Positions 38,701 to 54,200 of a stretch of 64,000 bases of DNA are shown one piece after another. Within the stretch, counting starts at the first letter, position 1. Every line of letters begins with the position of its first letter. The translations under genes were made by a program, and so were the position numbers. Source of the stretch: Nepenthes gracilis (Eukaryota > Streptophyta > Magnoliopsida > Caryophyllales > Nepenthaceae); assembly GCA_033239525.1 (NCBI GenBank), contig BSYO01000014.1, forward strand, positions 17,282,021 through 17,346,020, read 5' to 3'. Under the pieces are notes generated by a model, which was not told the origin of the DNA, did no database searches, and saw only the letters and a program-made list of their open reading frames with translations.

Positions 38701-39517
38701 CCATTTGTTTGTGCAAACACGGAAGATACAGTGACCGAGTGGACAAAACACTCGGATAGCAACACAAAGCAGAGCTCTCGGACGGACGGCCAAAAGTAGA
38801 GATAGAAAAACGAGAGGAATACGCACGAGAGTTTTAACTTGAAAAACCCTTCTTTAACTAAGGAAAAAACCATGAAAGAATACACTATAAAAACGGATTG
38901 TTTACAAGTATGTTAGCAACACAAGCTCAAACAAAAAAAAAAAAATCTCAAGTGTATATCTCACAATCTCTCTCTAAAAGTATTTCTCACTCTATCTTTA
39001 CAACAAAGGCTTGTCCATAGCTCTCTCAAGGCTCACTTTAAGTCTGCTCTCAAAAGACACGGCACAAGCTCTCAAAGACTCTTCACAGCACTTGATGCAT
39101 AATATGCAAGGGCACACAGAAGCCTTTATATATATACACAAGGGACCTAGTGGACACCTGGCCACCCTACGGGCACTAGGATGGCAGGATCACGCCGCCT
39201 AGGCCTGCCATGACAGGCGCATGCCCGGTGTGCCAGAATGGCAGGCCTGACACCCTTGGAAGTTACAGCCGCCACCAATCAGAGTGGGTCAACTGCCCAC
39301 CTGCAAAACGCGGCTACAGCAGGCCTACGGAGAGAAAGAGTCAACGCCTACACTTTCAGGGTCCTCGTCCATGTCCCTAGCAACCTCTCGGACATGACGC
39401 CTCTGATGAGTCCTCGTCCGCATGACAGACTTCTCGGACTACTCAAGAAAGTCCTCGTCCATTTTTTCCAATGTAGTCTGCGGACATGAGTGCCAGGGGA
39501 GTGACCCCAACACCATT
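38701..39517 (-). mobile_element. Solo LTR (38706-39512) with 5-bp target duplication CCATT
   Basis: TG...CA termini (tgtttgtgc ... gaccccaaca) are bracketed by identical ccatt at 38701-38705 and 39513-39517. On the - strand the LTR starts TGTTGGGGTCACTC and has a TATA region near 39126-39136. There is no internal coding sequence. The lineage is uncertain, though the shape suggests copia. Confidence 0.8.
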
Positions 39518-40263
39518 GTCTACAATATTTAACCTCTCTACCCTAACTCTATCTAATAAGACTCTGTTTGCATTCCAATGACCGTGATCCCCCCATGAAT
39601 TTCATAGTTTTTCACATCCATGATCATCTCAACGATCTCCCTTCTACACTCAGGATTCAATGCATACGAATGCCTTCATTCCCATCAATCAACAAGACAT
39701 TTTGAACATAAATTATTGAGGGGTTATCGAGTAAGGAGATGGCATGCGGCTTGTCAGCAAGGACGGATACCCCAGGTTGCAACGAGGGCCCTTTTCAAGT
39801 GCAAAAAATTGCTGGCAAAAACAACTTCTAAATAACGAAGTGACCATTTCTTCACTGCAGGTTACACTGAGGGCAGATGCCTCAGAACAGCTGAGGAAAG
39901 ATATGGCATGCAATTTATAAGCAATGATAGATACCATTCTCCCAAAGAGGGGTCTTTTCAACGAAAAAACCATGCTGGCCAAAGCAATCTATGCTGGGGC
40001 ACTGTGTGTCACAAGCGGAATGCTTCGGGAAAGGCACAACTATCCTTGGAACTCACCAAAAATAAATGGATCTTTGTGTGAAAATATACAAATTACAATC
40101 CCATTAACGAAGCAAGTAATATGTACACAACTAGAGGAGGTGTAAGGGAAGCTAAAACTTTCAATCAAAAGCTACCTGCACCATTTTAATTTCAGTTCTG
40201 AACACATTCGATATCATTCAACATCATTACAAGGGGATTTCAAGGCTCCTCTTGAATCACGAT
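39518..40263. other. PME 3' flank
   Basis: No clear gene. Two related segments, about 39738-39800 and 39895-39965, share 'gatggcatgc', 'tcagcaa/taagcaa' and 'gataccc/gatacca' and look like an old direct duplication. Confidence 0.4.
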
Positions 40264-42242
40264 TCACGAAGAAATTGTAATCCACTCATCACCTTGTAAA
40301 AAATTCTGTACAGAATATGCATAGATATGATCAGCAGGAATTTGATTACTCCACGAAACTCTCTGAAACAAATCAGCTCCTCGTCCTGTATCGCCATATT
40401 CGCCATAGTAGAGAGTGGACAGAGCAAAATCACCAGACCATGGCAACCAGCCAGCGGGGGAAATAAGCGCTTCCAGCACAGAGTTTATGAAAACTGTCCT
40501 GGAATACTCCTTCCATGGTCTCCCGAGGTAGTTCTTGTGCACACTAGGCTTGCGATAATACAGTTTCATGTAGTCATGGGTGCCATTAATAAGGCAATCT
40601 AGAAAGACGAATCCCGATGACTGCGCAGGGTCTGTTCTTCCATGGGCGGAGATTGCATTAGTCTCACCCTTCTCGGGTTTGATTTGACGAGGGCGAACCA
40701 AGATAGTGCAGTTTTGGAAGACTGCGAGTGAATTTCCGAAAATGAAGTCCACATTTCCTTCAATTTTGCATGATCTGTAGAGATGGCGAAGAGAGTGGGC
40801 ATAGAGGGTATCCTGATTCCCGAGGAACTCACAGTTTTCGAGAAAGGATTGGTCACTATCTGATCGAAAGGCTACAGCTTGGTGGGCATTGGGGCCTGCT
40901 GTATTCTGAATTGTGAGACCGCTGGCCAAAAATCCATCTCCAAGAACTCCTGCATCAAGATCAGTTCTTTCAACTTCTCATTGACTAATATGCCTTATGT
41001 TTGCAAGAAAAAGTAATAAAATAACTAATTATATATATTTTATAAAAAAAATAAAATTAAAAAATAACTATTTATTGAAAAAATAATTATATTTTCCATT
41101 TCTTACATACTTTAATAAAATAATTATAAAATATAAATATTATTTAAAAAAAAAAGCTGCATACCGACAGTTGCTGTATTGTAAGTCGTTATGCCCAGAA
41201 GGCCCGTATTCAACGACCCGGTTATGACCGTCTTCCCCATCCCATCGCCCAGAAACACCACGTTCTTCTTCTCAAACGGAACCCTAACGATCTCTTCGTA
41301 AATCCCTTCCTTTATGTGTATCACAAATCTCTCACCACCCTTCAACTCACTCGGCGCCGCGTCTACCGCCTCTTGCACGGTCTTGTAACATTCACCATCA
41401 CCGCTGCCACCGTTCTTGCAAACCGTCGCATTCGCTGCAAGGCCCGATGGGAACTCGCCCGAAAAGCCCAGGCCGTCCGAGCCCGATCTAGGTCCCGAAT
41501 CGGGCTCCCAAAACCCGTCCCTCTCCGTCTTCGGCGGGCTCCACGACTCCGTGTTATTCCCAAACACGTCATACGACATCGTCATGCTCAGCGCGTTGCT
41601 CGTCGAGACGATTAAAGAAGCGGACAGAAACGACATCGTCTGGTTCACGCCTTGGGTGTCGTTGACGTAGCTGAGGCCCGACCAGCAGTCGTACTGGTAC
41701 GCGAGAGCTGCACTGGCCCAGGCACGCGCGTCTTTCGTCCTACCACGTGACAAGGCGTCCGCCGCGGCGGCGGTCCGGCTTTCGGAATAACCCAGCACTT
41801 CCAGGCACGTCTTCGCGGCGTTGGAGCGGTTGGCGTTGCCGGAGGAAGAGTCTAGAATGTTCTGGACCATGGATTGGGCCGTCTTGAGGTTTTGTGCCGA
41901 GATCCAGAATGCGGATCGGATGATCTGGAGTGGGCATGGGCTCGGCGGTAGTTTTGGGGATTGGGACAGCCTGGATTGACAGTTTTCTGGGTAGCGCGTG
42001 GCCATGCAGGCTTGTTGGATCTCGGGTGGGATTCCAGCCACATTAGAGGGATGGGGCAGTTGATTTGGCTGGGTGAGATGGCGGTGACCGTGGGCGGAGA
42101 AGAGGGAGTGGAAGAGGACTAGTGAGAGCAGGGAAAAGAAGAGTAAGGTGGCCATGGCGATGAGGATGAATCTTTTCCTTTCAACTGAGGAACAACGAGA
42201 GGGGGGATTTATGGATCTTCTTTTTGGATTGTTAATAGTCAT
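40264..42242 (-). CDS. Pectin methylesterase with N-terminal PMEI pro-region (pectinesterase, CE8)
   Basis: It de-esterifies homogalacturonan in the cell wall. Two exons on the - strand: 41165-42242 and 40264-40949, with a GT-AG intron of 215 bp in phase 1, total 1764 nt, 587 residues. The start [14 protein letters not shown] is followed by a basic patch and one hydrophobic anchor (about 26-48). A PMEI-like pro-region (about 75-225) has the usual Cys-containing PENCQSRL and an Ala-rich helical bundle. The PME domain (about 285-587) begins [13 protein letters not shown] and carries GNQDTLY, VDFIFGN and [11 protein letters not shown], including the catalytic Gln, Asp and Arg sites. It ends [20 protein letters not shown] see no RRLL/RKLL processing site between the two parts. 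It is closest in my judgement to the PME51-type group. Confidence 0.93.
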
Positions 42243-45200
42243 AATTTTTTTGTCCGGATGCTTGATTTGGTGGATAGCGATGTTGTCTCTGTTTCGTGCA
42301 GCATTGATGAGATGGATGTGAAACGGTGGGGAAGCTTTTTCAAATTGGGTAAGTGAATGGCATGTTTGGAGTGGGCAAGAGGTTCACGGGTGGAAATATT
42401 GCAGCTTGGCCATCTTTTTCTTGCTTGGAAGCATGAAATTCAGAACCGCGTCCTTTTTCAATGAACCAAAATCCAAATGTGAGCGTGTGACAGAGAGAGA
42501 CAGTAAAAGGAGGAGCGACAGAGAGACGATTTGTCTGAAAGGAGGACTGCTGGAGAGGACGGAGGACTATCGAGAGAGCAACGACTAGCGACGACGACGA
42601 CGTTGATGAGACCTGAGAATTTATAGAAATTGCATTCTGTTTGGATGAAAATTAGAAGGGAAGATTGAGAGAGAGAGGGGCAAAATCCCTACTTCCTCGC
42701 CAAGGAGACGAAAATCAATATTATTTTTAAATATAATATACTTTTACTTTTACAATAAATATATTTATAGTATAAAGTATTTTTAAAAAATAAATTATAA
42801 TATTATGTTGTTGTTATAAAAATTAAATAAATAAATATATATATAAACACAATAGTACAATAAATTCCAACCAAATAGAATAAAATTTAGTACTTTTCCG
42901 ATTAATTTTCCCCAATTATAATTAAAATTAGGCCAATTTTGGCACCGTATGATAAAATTAGAGATCTAAAAGATAAATCCATTAAAAAACTTTAGAAGAT
43001 AAACTTATTTAAATAAAAAAAAAAAGTTTTTTTATCCTCACCAGTGATGACTAAAATGATATCTTGAGAATAGTTAATTACTTAAAAACATCATAAAATT
43101 ATGTTTTTTTATGTTTTTTTATAATATTTAAAATTTATCAATTATAATCAAATATTTGGCCTTTTTTTATTATTATATTATTATATATATAGTACTTCTT
43201 TTTCAATTATTTTAAATTTTTAGTGGTATATTCATACTCTTTTAAATTTTATTACTTTTAGGATTCAAGTCCAAGAGTTCATCAATTTATAAAAAAATAA
43301 ACAAGTGTTTGTGATGGGATCCATTAAAAGAACAAACATAAGGCCCAAATGTTTAATAAATATAAGGTGGTTGGTTCAATTTATCCGTTAAGTTAAACCC
43401 AATTTTAAAGACTAGTACAATTTGTAGTCTAGAATGTTATTTTAATAAATTCTCAAGTCATAGTAAAATATCTAATTAACAATTAGTTAGAAAATATTAT
43501 ATCAGTATTATGACAATCGTTTAAAAAAACAATTCATAATGATAATAAAAATGTGTCCTTGATTATATAATGAAAATCAATAAGCAGTTATAGTTGTAAC
43601 ATGGTTATAAATTTCATGTCATAAAACAAAATGCTTAATCAAAATGTCAAATAAGGTCTAACAACTCTATAAAAGTACAAAAACTTTACAATCTAAACAT
43701 CGAAGACACTTAATCTTGATTATTAAGTAAATTTTATACTTTTAAACCTCTAAATTAATTCCGCTTATAGAAAGGATTATAGAAGAGCTTCAATTAAGAA
43801 TTTATAATTATAACTATTGTGAAAAAGTTTTAATAGGTGTACATTGTCTATCTTAAAAGATTTAAGATACCCATATCCGTACGGTCTATTCCCTCCTGAA
43901 AATAGATCATATTGGGCACGGGACAATCCTTCTTAAATTTGTATAACTACGTATTATAAGAAATGTATTAGAAAAATAATTTATTAAATAAAACAAATTA
44001 TTCAATCTTTAGATGGTTTATTTAAAAAATTTCTGACTAAAGAATAATCACACAACAATAAATAATCATTATAATCTCGAGATGCTTGAGTTTTAGTAAA
44101 AAAAAAGTACAACTTTATTTTCTTTTTCACTATTCTAAAATTAAATTCAAAGTCTCTTTAATACAACCTTTGAGGTTTTGACACTTGGAAAAGCATGGTT
44201 AATTTCAAAGCTAATCAATAGGAATGCTTCATCTTAAAGCCTAGGAACCAACTTTTTGATTCATTATACATGCTTTTATTGCTCCAACCTTTGAGTTTTA
44301 TGCCCGCATCATTCTCCTTCTCTTTAGAAAAACTCATCCTAAAGCTCATACTTTAAAAACTCTTTTCCCTTGATAATAGTTTGTTGTGGAGGATCCTCAG
44401 ATAAATTTGTCAAAGAAATAAATAAGAAAAATAATAGAAATATAGTTAATCTTCTGATTAGAAAAACTAAAAAATTAGAAGACAATTATTTAATTTTGTT
44501 ACGATCTATTTAGAAATTTATTTATCTAAAGCGTTGGGACTCACTTGTTAGGTTAAAAACCAATAATTATTTTAAACCGTTATCTTCGTACTTTTGTATT
44601 TTTTTTGCCCATTCTCATGAAACTTTTTGGTACATGTGCTGATTTTTTTAAATTTTTATTTCTTTTTTAATGAATCTAATATCAATTGATGCAGGGAAAA
44701 AAATCAAAATAAGCTACTTGAAATTTAAGAACATGAATAGCAATAAAAATAATTTGAGAAATTGCAAGATTTTGGATCACAAGAGATAGATAGTATTTGA
44801 GATTCTCAATTAATAAATGAAATCACTAAATTTGTTAATACTCTATTTAGAAAATTACTCATACGAGGAGTTGGAATCACTTACAAATAGATGATCATTA
44901 TACTCCTAAGAAGCCTAAGCTCCATTGAAGGAAAATTATTACCCCATCTCCTTTTTTCAGTATTTTAGAATTGATTAGTGACTCAAACCTAAATGATAAC
45001 TTATAATTTGTTTTGGGCCATGGATATAAGCTTATATCCATACAATTTTATCTGTTTGAACTTTTCTAAGAAATGACCCATTTTTATGGGTATGTTTAAA
45101 TTTTATTATAATACATCACTTTTTACTTTTAATATAATATGGGATCCTAAATATCAACTATTCACTTCACTTTTGCTTATAGAATGATGACTTCAACATG

Positions 45201-48200
45201 TGTGGCATAGTTCAAGGCTAGCCCAACCCAAATCTATACATTTTTTGTTAGGAATTGACCTTGATGTTATTATATAGAAACTTAAGCCACGTGTTAATAT
45301 GTCGCCCCATTTTGGACAATAGATATTGATTGGAATTCACACGATTTTATTTTTTTAGTTTTTTTTTTAAGATAATCTTATTATTAAAGAAATATTTAAA
45401 TTTTATTATAAGATATATCCTTTTTTTTTTTCCGGATAATATATAATTTTAAATACCAACTTCTACATTCCACATGGCTTCAAGCCTTGAAAATCATGCA
45501 TGCCTATTATTAAGTCCAAAGGAAACCTTAGGAATCTTTCATCCTTGGTTGAAAAGTTACAAATATTACTCCAATTGAGATTTATGGCTGCATTATTATC
45601 CTTCACTAGCAAAGAAAAAAAAACACTCTTCCTCAAGTTTAGGCTTTAAGAATTTCTTTTCTTTTCTTTTTTTTTTTTTGTTTCTAGTTATAAAAAAATT
45701 TTAAATAAAATAAACAATTACTCAAATAAAAACTCACTTACATTTGATAGTTAATTTAGAAAATCACTTAAGCTAAGTATTTAAAATTTCTTGCCAACAG
45801 AAGACTTACTACTATTGATTAAGGAGATAACTTATTTAAGTTTTATTTAAAATTCAGCTTAACCTAAACTCTAAGACTCATACAACTTAAATAGAAAAAT
45901 AAAAGGATTTCTCGGAATTAATCTTCTTATTAGAAAAATTATAAAATTTACAAGAAAATCATTTAGCTTTTTAATGATCTATTCAATGACTCAATTGTCT
46001 AGAAAATTAGAATTGATTTTACCTAAAAAATTGACACTTATTCATTACTCGTAAAAACTATTGCTCACCAAATAAAAAAATCACTCAAATTTTAAATTAT
46101 CTATTTAGTAAATCACTTATCTATATGATAGGATGGTAGCCTTAGGACGTCGAAACTTTATTCTATAATCAAATTTGAAGACCCTTTTAGTGAACCTTTG
46201 AGGGTTGCAAGCTTGAAAAGGAAGAAATGGTCATGGGTAATTCCAAAGGCACCCCTTAGCAATGCTTCATAGCCGAGTTGAGAGGTAACAAAGCCTTGTA
46301 ATTAACTTCTTCGTTTATTGTGCATGTTTTTACTGCTTCAGCCATGGAACTCTTTGCTTTGGAGTTGTATAGTGGCATTATTAAGAGAATTACTCGTCTA
46401 TAAAAAAAAAAATACTCAAATTTTAAGTTATCTATTTAAAAAATCACTCATTTAAATGTTAAGAATTATCCACAAATGAGAATTATTATATTCTTGAGAA
46501 GCTTAAACACCATTAAAAGAAAATTACAATTTCATTTTAATTTTATGTATTTTAGAACCAAATTTTAGGATTTCTATCTGAACTATTAAGATTCAAAAAC
46601 TTGAAAAGTTAGTCATGTTTATGGGTAATGTCAAAGCCAACCCTCTGGGATTTCTTCATCCTTGGTTTAAAAACTACAAAACCTTAGAATCAATTCTTCG
46701 TTTATTTTGAAAAGTATTTTAATAATGGTTAAAAAAATACCTTCAAATACCTTTTAATACATCAAGCAAAAGGTGCATCTCTCTATCCCATAATGTTTTA
46801 CAAATGCTTGATTTTCTCTATTTCATTCCAAATTTCTAAAACAGTAAAACCTAAGTTATAATTTATGATAATCTTGAGTAATTAAGTTAATATAATTAAA
46901 ATTAAGGATAAAAATATAAAAAATTGTATTTAAAAGCAAAAATTGCGTTGGATCATATCGAGTAAAGGGTGCTTGAATGACGCCTAAGTTGTGCTTGAGC
47001 TTCAAAACCCATGGGTCAGTGCCTGGGACACGCTTTATCAATACAGGAGCGCTCGGTTGGCAAAGTGTTTGTGCTCGAGGCACGCTCGAGCCGCACTCGA
47101 GCACAGTGAACTTGTTGCTCAACGCTCGACGCACATTTGATTTGGCATTCGACCATACTACTATATAAATGCAACATTTGAGTCATGGTCTACCATTTTT
47201 TCAGAATTTTCTGAGTTTAGAAAGGGAAGCAGCTGAAGAGAAGAGAGAAAGGAATAGACGGGAAGCCAATGAACTCGAATTTCAACTGATTCTACTGAAA
47301 TTTTCGGTAAATCGAAATGAAGAAAAGTGAACTCTAAACTCCTCTTTCTATTATTGCTATTTTTTGTCAAATTTTCTAATCATTATCATTCTAATGTTCA
47401 TTTAAGTTATAATTTTAAAATTAATATATTTGTATTGAGCATGTCTGTGAGTTTTTTTATAATATTTTAGCAATGTTGGGGGTCGCTTCTTTGTGAAAGT
47501 TTTGATGATCGGAGGATTCGGACGGAGCACGTAGAAGAAAGGAATTCCAATCAACATAGTTGACCGAAAATATTGGACGAAAATTTTGGACAGGCAATAA
47601 TGACCGGTGAATATGTTGACCAGCTGAAAGCATAAGTCGTCCAGGATTGCTGAAGGATCCCAAAAGGACAGCAGACCAGTCAATTGAGGCATTGGTTGGT
47701 CATGTGGAGAGGAAGGTCAACGGCACGTTGACCAACCTTGTGAAGCATGCGAACGAAGGTCTATTGGCCCTTCGCCAAGGAATTCAGAAGGATACCAGTT
47801 CAGAAGATTTTTCTAAGCATGCATGGTCTCAGAAACCGTTATTTTCGGACAGAGTATATTCATATTGTTAGTAATGACAGATTTTATCGGGAGGAATAGA
47901 ATATTTCTCATATGTGCTCCATATATGCATCTATATTGAAAGGAAGATATAATCACTTAGTGAAAATTCTTCTAAGTGGAAAAAAAAACAAAAGAGTGTG
48001 AAAAACAGTGAAAGAAGAGAGAGAATTGTGAGCAAAAACAAAAAGAGTGTCTTTGTATTGCTTGTACTATATTCTTCAATTCTTTTTTCTCTCTTGTGCC
48101 AGTATAATTGTGAAAATTATTCCCAACCTCACATAGTAGATTTGATTTGTGGACGAATGTCCCATAAATTTTTCCTTCGAGCTAGAGAAGGATTTTTCAC

Positions 48201-51200
48201 ATAAAAATTCGTGTGTTCATTTTCTTCATCATCATTCCCTTTACTATGTCTGTTTACTTGTGGTTGTTTGTATGTGGAGTTTGGTGTCCTGCTGTCTAAC
48301 AGATCACGCCTCCTTTGCGCCAACAAGCAAGATTTCAGGAAAACTCAAGTCCAAATTTAAGTATAATATATATATATATTAAATACTATAAATCATCTTC
48401 ATACATGGCCTAAATTTTTGCTTTATTGCTTCTACATGTTTAATTTCATGGATAACTCTTTTATATATTTAGAAAATACTAGTATACGTTCTGAAAATTC
48501 ATATAGTGTTCTGAAAATTCTTGTAAATTACTCTACATATATATCCTTAAGCTAAAATTCTATATATTGCCGATTTTGCTGTCATATTGTTAAATTTGAT
48601 CCTTATATGTCTTAAATTTGTACATAAGGTTTCATATGCTTGAAAACATCAAATATATGGATTATATGAACTAAATAATACACATAATTGAATCTACATG
48701 TTTTAAAATTTTTATAAAATTTTGCACACATGATGAGTTGTACATACTTGATAAATTTTCTACATTAATTGGTTAATTTAACATTTTATACTTTATAATT
48801 TATTATAATCAAGTTTTATAGAATGTTATGTAAAAAATTAAAGAATGATTGAAGAAACAATTTTACAATTAAGTTAATAAATATGATATTTTTTAAGAGT
48901 GAGAAAATTATGAATTAAAGAAAGAAGTGTAAAGTTTTTCTAAAAATTATATTGAACCATGGTTATAATTTAGCGGGTAATATATTATAATATATTTTAA
49001 TTTATTATAATGGTATATCGATATTCGAATCTATATAACTACGGGTTAAGAAGTGACTTCTATCCCGTCCATAGAATTATATATAAACAATCTATATTTG
49101 GATCTTGAATAGAATTATATGGCTTTTGGTTGTGTTAAAGTATATACAATTCAGGTTTTAATTGTCTATTTCTTTAGTTAGTAAGACCTATTAGCCCTGA
49201 CTCCTAAGAAAAATAAGAGTTAAGTATATTTTACTGATGTAAATTGAATAAGAATTTGATAAGAAATCTAGAAATATATAAATTAAATTTTCTGCATAAG
49301 CATTATGAAAATATCAAGTCATTACATTCGATCATATTCTATAATTCTTCCGTTATGTTTTAATGCAAAGTATAAATATTCATTGATATATTATAATTCA
49401 TTGTTGAACTCTTAGCTCACTTATTACTATTTTCTAATCCCATCAAATAAAATGCACGAGTTCTTATTAGATGAACAGGATTGAAGAATGGGCTGATATA
49501 AAGAATTTAGATTATTATGTTTATGGATTATGATATTATTTCTTATAATATTTACTATTATTTTATATTTTTGGACAGTGACTAATGTTATAATTTCAGC
49601 TTAAATTTTAGTTTCGGACAATGGGTTGTGATGTAGTTGAGCTTCGGACAGCATTTAGATATCTAACATGTTGTGTTATAGTGCTTGGTATCAGTTAATG
49701 TGTCATTTTAAGTTTGGACAGTTTTAAAACTTGTTGGATGATATAATAAGTTAATATTTCTAATTCTGAACAACTTGTTGCAATTCAGTTTAAGGATTGT
49801 CAGTTGTCCAATGATTAGATGTCAATTTCAATGTTATATTTATGGTTTGTCGGCATGTGTATTGGCCATCCAATAGTAGTGTTTATAATTTATGTTTTTG
49901 TATTTGTAAATTCTAATTATGTATTGAGTATGTATCATTCCTTATATAAGATTTGACATCACGATTGGATCAGTGTACGAGCCACGTGTGACGTGGCACT
50001 TAAAATGGGTCCTATGTATAAAATTATAATAATTTAATTGTGGTTGGTCAAGATATCGATGAAATTTACATCCGTAAATTAATCAGAGGAATTAATTGGT
50101 TAAAGAATAATATTTTGATTAAGAATTTAACTTGGGATCGAGATTTGGGGCGTGATAAAAGCATAATTTAAAATTTACAACTAAAATTGCCAAAAAACTA
50201 TTTATAAATTTCAAGGCAATTTTATTTTTAACTTTTTATATGAGTCAGCTCTTTTCTATCGGAAAGGAACATTTCATTCCAAATAATACAAAAATTTTGA
50301 CCCCTTAATAAATTAATGGTAGTAATGCAAAAATAAATATTCAATACACGTAAAAAATATTTCAATTTAGATGAAGCAAACAACAAGTATAAAGTATAAA
50401 GCAGTAAATAATAATATAAAGATGTAATTTTTGGTGACGAAGAAAAATGTCGATAATTACGACTATTGAGTAAAACTCTTCGGGTTTTAACGGTCAGAAA
50501 AGATATGCACTATAAAAATTAATTTATAGATCGGGTGGTAATGACGTACTAACCTAGACGACTTACTCTATTCACGTCATCTCTACCAAGAAACTTCTTG
50601 GATTTGTCTACGGCAACAAAAACAGACGCCTTCTAGTATTCACGTCAATCTTTCCTCTCAAACCACTTGAAATACCAAATACCACCAGAACCCCTTCTTC
50701 ACACTACCAATGTTGCCAACGAAGATAAATGGGTAGGTAGAACTATAACGGTAAGGTGAGAGCGGTGAGAAAACCATTATCACAAGAACACACAAACATA
50801 TTTGAGGTTTTCTCAAATGGAGTAGTAATTAAGAATGAGGATTGAGGTTTTTCTCCAAGTGGGCAATTCAGAATGCAAAAGCAAGAAGTAGGGCAACCAA
50901 AATAAGAAAGAAATATATAGAGAGGCCCAAAAAGACATTTAAAAAAATGACCGTTGTCACGGCGCTTGAGCTCAACGCGCCTAAGGTTTCAAGAGGAAAA
51001 CTCATGGGCACTCGAGCAAGAATGCGGTGAACTTCGGGTGCAAGGTTATTGGTTTTGGGGCTCGAGCATACGGCGAGTGCACGGTAGGCGCGAGGCTACT
51101 GGAATTGGGGCTCGAGTGAATGGAGAGCGCACAACAAGCACGAAACTATTGGAATTGGGGCTCGAGAGGATGGTGAGCGAACATCAAGTGCGATACTACT

Positions 51201-54200
51201 AGAAATTGGGCTCAAGCTTAGATTAGGCGAACAGCTAGGCGTACAATACCAAGAACCGACAACCACGAAAATAAGTTGATGCAGCACTTCAATAAACATA
51301 ACCCAATATCAACATACAACCAAATATGATCACGGAATATGCCAACACGAAAATGGTCCTAACAATCTCCCCCCTTGGCAATTCCCTGACAAAAACATAT
51401 AAAGTAAAAAATACGAGAGAAGCATATGTTCAAACACCACAGATACATAAAATTCTATGCCTGGTGAGAAATAAAAATAATATAAAAGGTAAATGAGTAA
51501 GAACACGAATACTGCCGTGTCGATAATGTAGCTATCGGGTCGATACTATAGCTGTGGTGCCTAGTCAACTATGGTTAGTACAAATATATATAATACAAAT
51601 AGAAATAATACCATGCACAGGAGCATATAGCAACATACATGATGTGAAAGAACAGGAACATTAATACAGTCATCAAAACCAATGAAGGCAGTAAAATTTA
51701 TAAAGTCATCAAGACTAATAAAGTCATCACAACTCTCCCTAAATAATACAAGAAAAAACTCTCCCTAAATAGTACAAAGAAGAATATCTCCCCCTAGCAA
51801 AAATAGTAAAATATGATCTCCTCCTTTTTGTCACGAAGAGCCAAAGAGAGGGGATCACTCGGGGCCAAAAGAATCGCCGGAGGATTGATGGCCATACTAA
51901 CGCCGCAACTGTTTAATCACCGTCTCCTGAGTCGCCAAGTGGGAGTCAAGACGCTAAAAACCGCGAGGAGATTCGAACACAGCTGAGACAGTAAAGTATA
52001 TATACGCTCCCGTGAGGAATAGAGATGCTCAAAGTAATTGGCAAGATGCGACATCTGGCCCATCAGTGCGATGGAGGAAGAGGTGAGTGTCGGAGAGGCA
52101 TGGACTGTCCAGGACCCGAGGGGTCAAGGTAAGATGAGGCAAAGTAAAACGGTCCACCCTCAGGCTGATAGGAAGGAACCTCAAGGAGAGGCTCATCTAA
52201 GGGCTCATGGGGATCCTCTACGAAGCGGTGAGTATGTGATCAACTCCGGGCAATGGTGGTGGAGGTGATAAGGCGTACAAGTTGGAGATGATAAAGATCG
52301 AAAAAAGGAAAACTAACTCTAGCAAGTAGCTACTGAATGAGACAACTATGAAGGAAGTTGTCATCCTTGCAGGTATTGAAGTGGGAGAGGACATGAAAGC
52401 AGAAGTGGGATGACATATCAATAGGCCGCTCACTCAAGAGAGTATACGAAAAAAGAGTTTTTTTCAGGAAAATGGAGGAAAAGTGAGAGAAATGAAAAAT
52501 ATTCATGAGCATAATGCAACCCACGACTAGGCACCGAGGGGAGAGAAACAAAGTTTTAAAAGATCGCCCATTTCACTCCATGGGTGAACCATGAAAGAAT
52601 GAAGCGATTTCATTTGGGTGTGGCCCGGAGAGCGGGGCGTAGGGGTAGTTGAGATTTTTTATCCAAGAAAGTCTAAGAACCCGTGCAATCACATTTGGGG
52701 TAATCCAAAGGTGTTTCCCCACAAGAAAGTCAAAAAGGATGTGAGAGAGGATTCATGAATGTTGGAGCAAATTTCTTAAATGATGATAGCAGAAGGAGCA
52801 ATCAAACCAGTGAGGACTACCTCCCAATGACGGTCGGTGAAGATAGAAAAGTTGTAGGGGTCGAGGGAAACAAGACAGACTTCCCGTTCAAGGGAGAATT
52901 GCCGCTGAGACATGTATGAGGTGAACAATGCCTCAGCCTTGGGACTGATGAAGAGATCGGGCGAAGAGCCCACTCGGCCGATCGCGCTTGCCAATCGATT
53001 TGCGAGCAAATGATTTTTGCAATCCCGACATTTGAAAGACACACATAAGAGAGAACTTTAAGAACACCCGAAGAATGTTACCGATGCCCCTTTTTTTTTT
53101 GTGAATGAGGTGGTATGTGGGACAGTAGCAACGCCTGGCACTTGGCGAGCGCAAGGCATGCCCCTAATGTGCGGCACCTAGAAACAAGGCAGCGCTCCAG
53201 CAACAAAATGCCATGGCAGCACGTGAGCCGGAGTGCGTGTAAGAGAAGCCGGGTTGGATGCATGGCTGGCACTGCCCAACATGATGAGGTTGAAAAGGGT
53301 CACAAGCTAGGGGAGGCGCCATGGGCGTTGGGATTCACCAGGAAACAAGGGAGGCGCCGTGAGCGCCATGGCTAGGCGCACAAGATCCACGCACAAATAG
53401 GTGAATTTGGAGCAAAACGATAAGAAACCGGTGAAGACGGATGAAATGGGAGTAACCCATGAAGATACCCATCAAAATAAGCAATGGAAGAGGGGCGACG
53501 CGGCCATTAATGGCAGAAGGAAGCACGGAGTAACAAACATAGATGAAGGAGAAAATTACCTCGAGTGACGCCCATAATTGTGAGGAATGAAGGCGAATTT
53601 GGAGGTGGGTGAGAGAGAGAGGAGGCTGAAGAGAGTGGAAAGCGACCAAGAGGAGAGAGTGCTGAATGAGGGTTTGGTGATGCGCACGCTACTCGCTGGA
53701 AGATAAAGTAGGAGCCAGCGGTGCTCGAGCGTGTGGAAGGCCGGCATAAGCAATTTGCACTCATGGCCATTTTTTTGTTTTGAATTGAATAGAAGTTATT
53801 CCTCGGAGAGGCAAACAAACAACGATGGCGTTCTCAAAAATTCAAAATGCACATTATCCAAGGGTTTAGTGAGAATGTCGGCCAGTTGAGTGTCGGTCAA
53901 AGTATGCTCAAGAGAGATGACTCGAGTTTTCACGACCTCACGAATGAAATGATACCAAATATCAAAACGTTTGGTTCGTGAGTGTTGAACTAGATTTTTA
54001 AAAATATTAATAGCACTAGTATTGTCACAGTAAATGGTCATAATATCCTCGACAATACCATAATCAAGAAGTATTTGTTTCATTCATATGAGTTGCATAC
54101 AAAAGCTTCCCGCGGTAATGTATTCGGCTTTTACAGTAGACAAAGAGATGAAATTTAGTTTCTTACTCATCCAAGCCACTAGATTGGAGCTGACATAGAA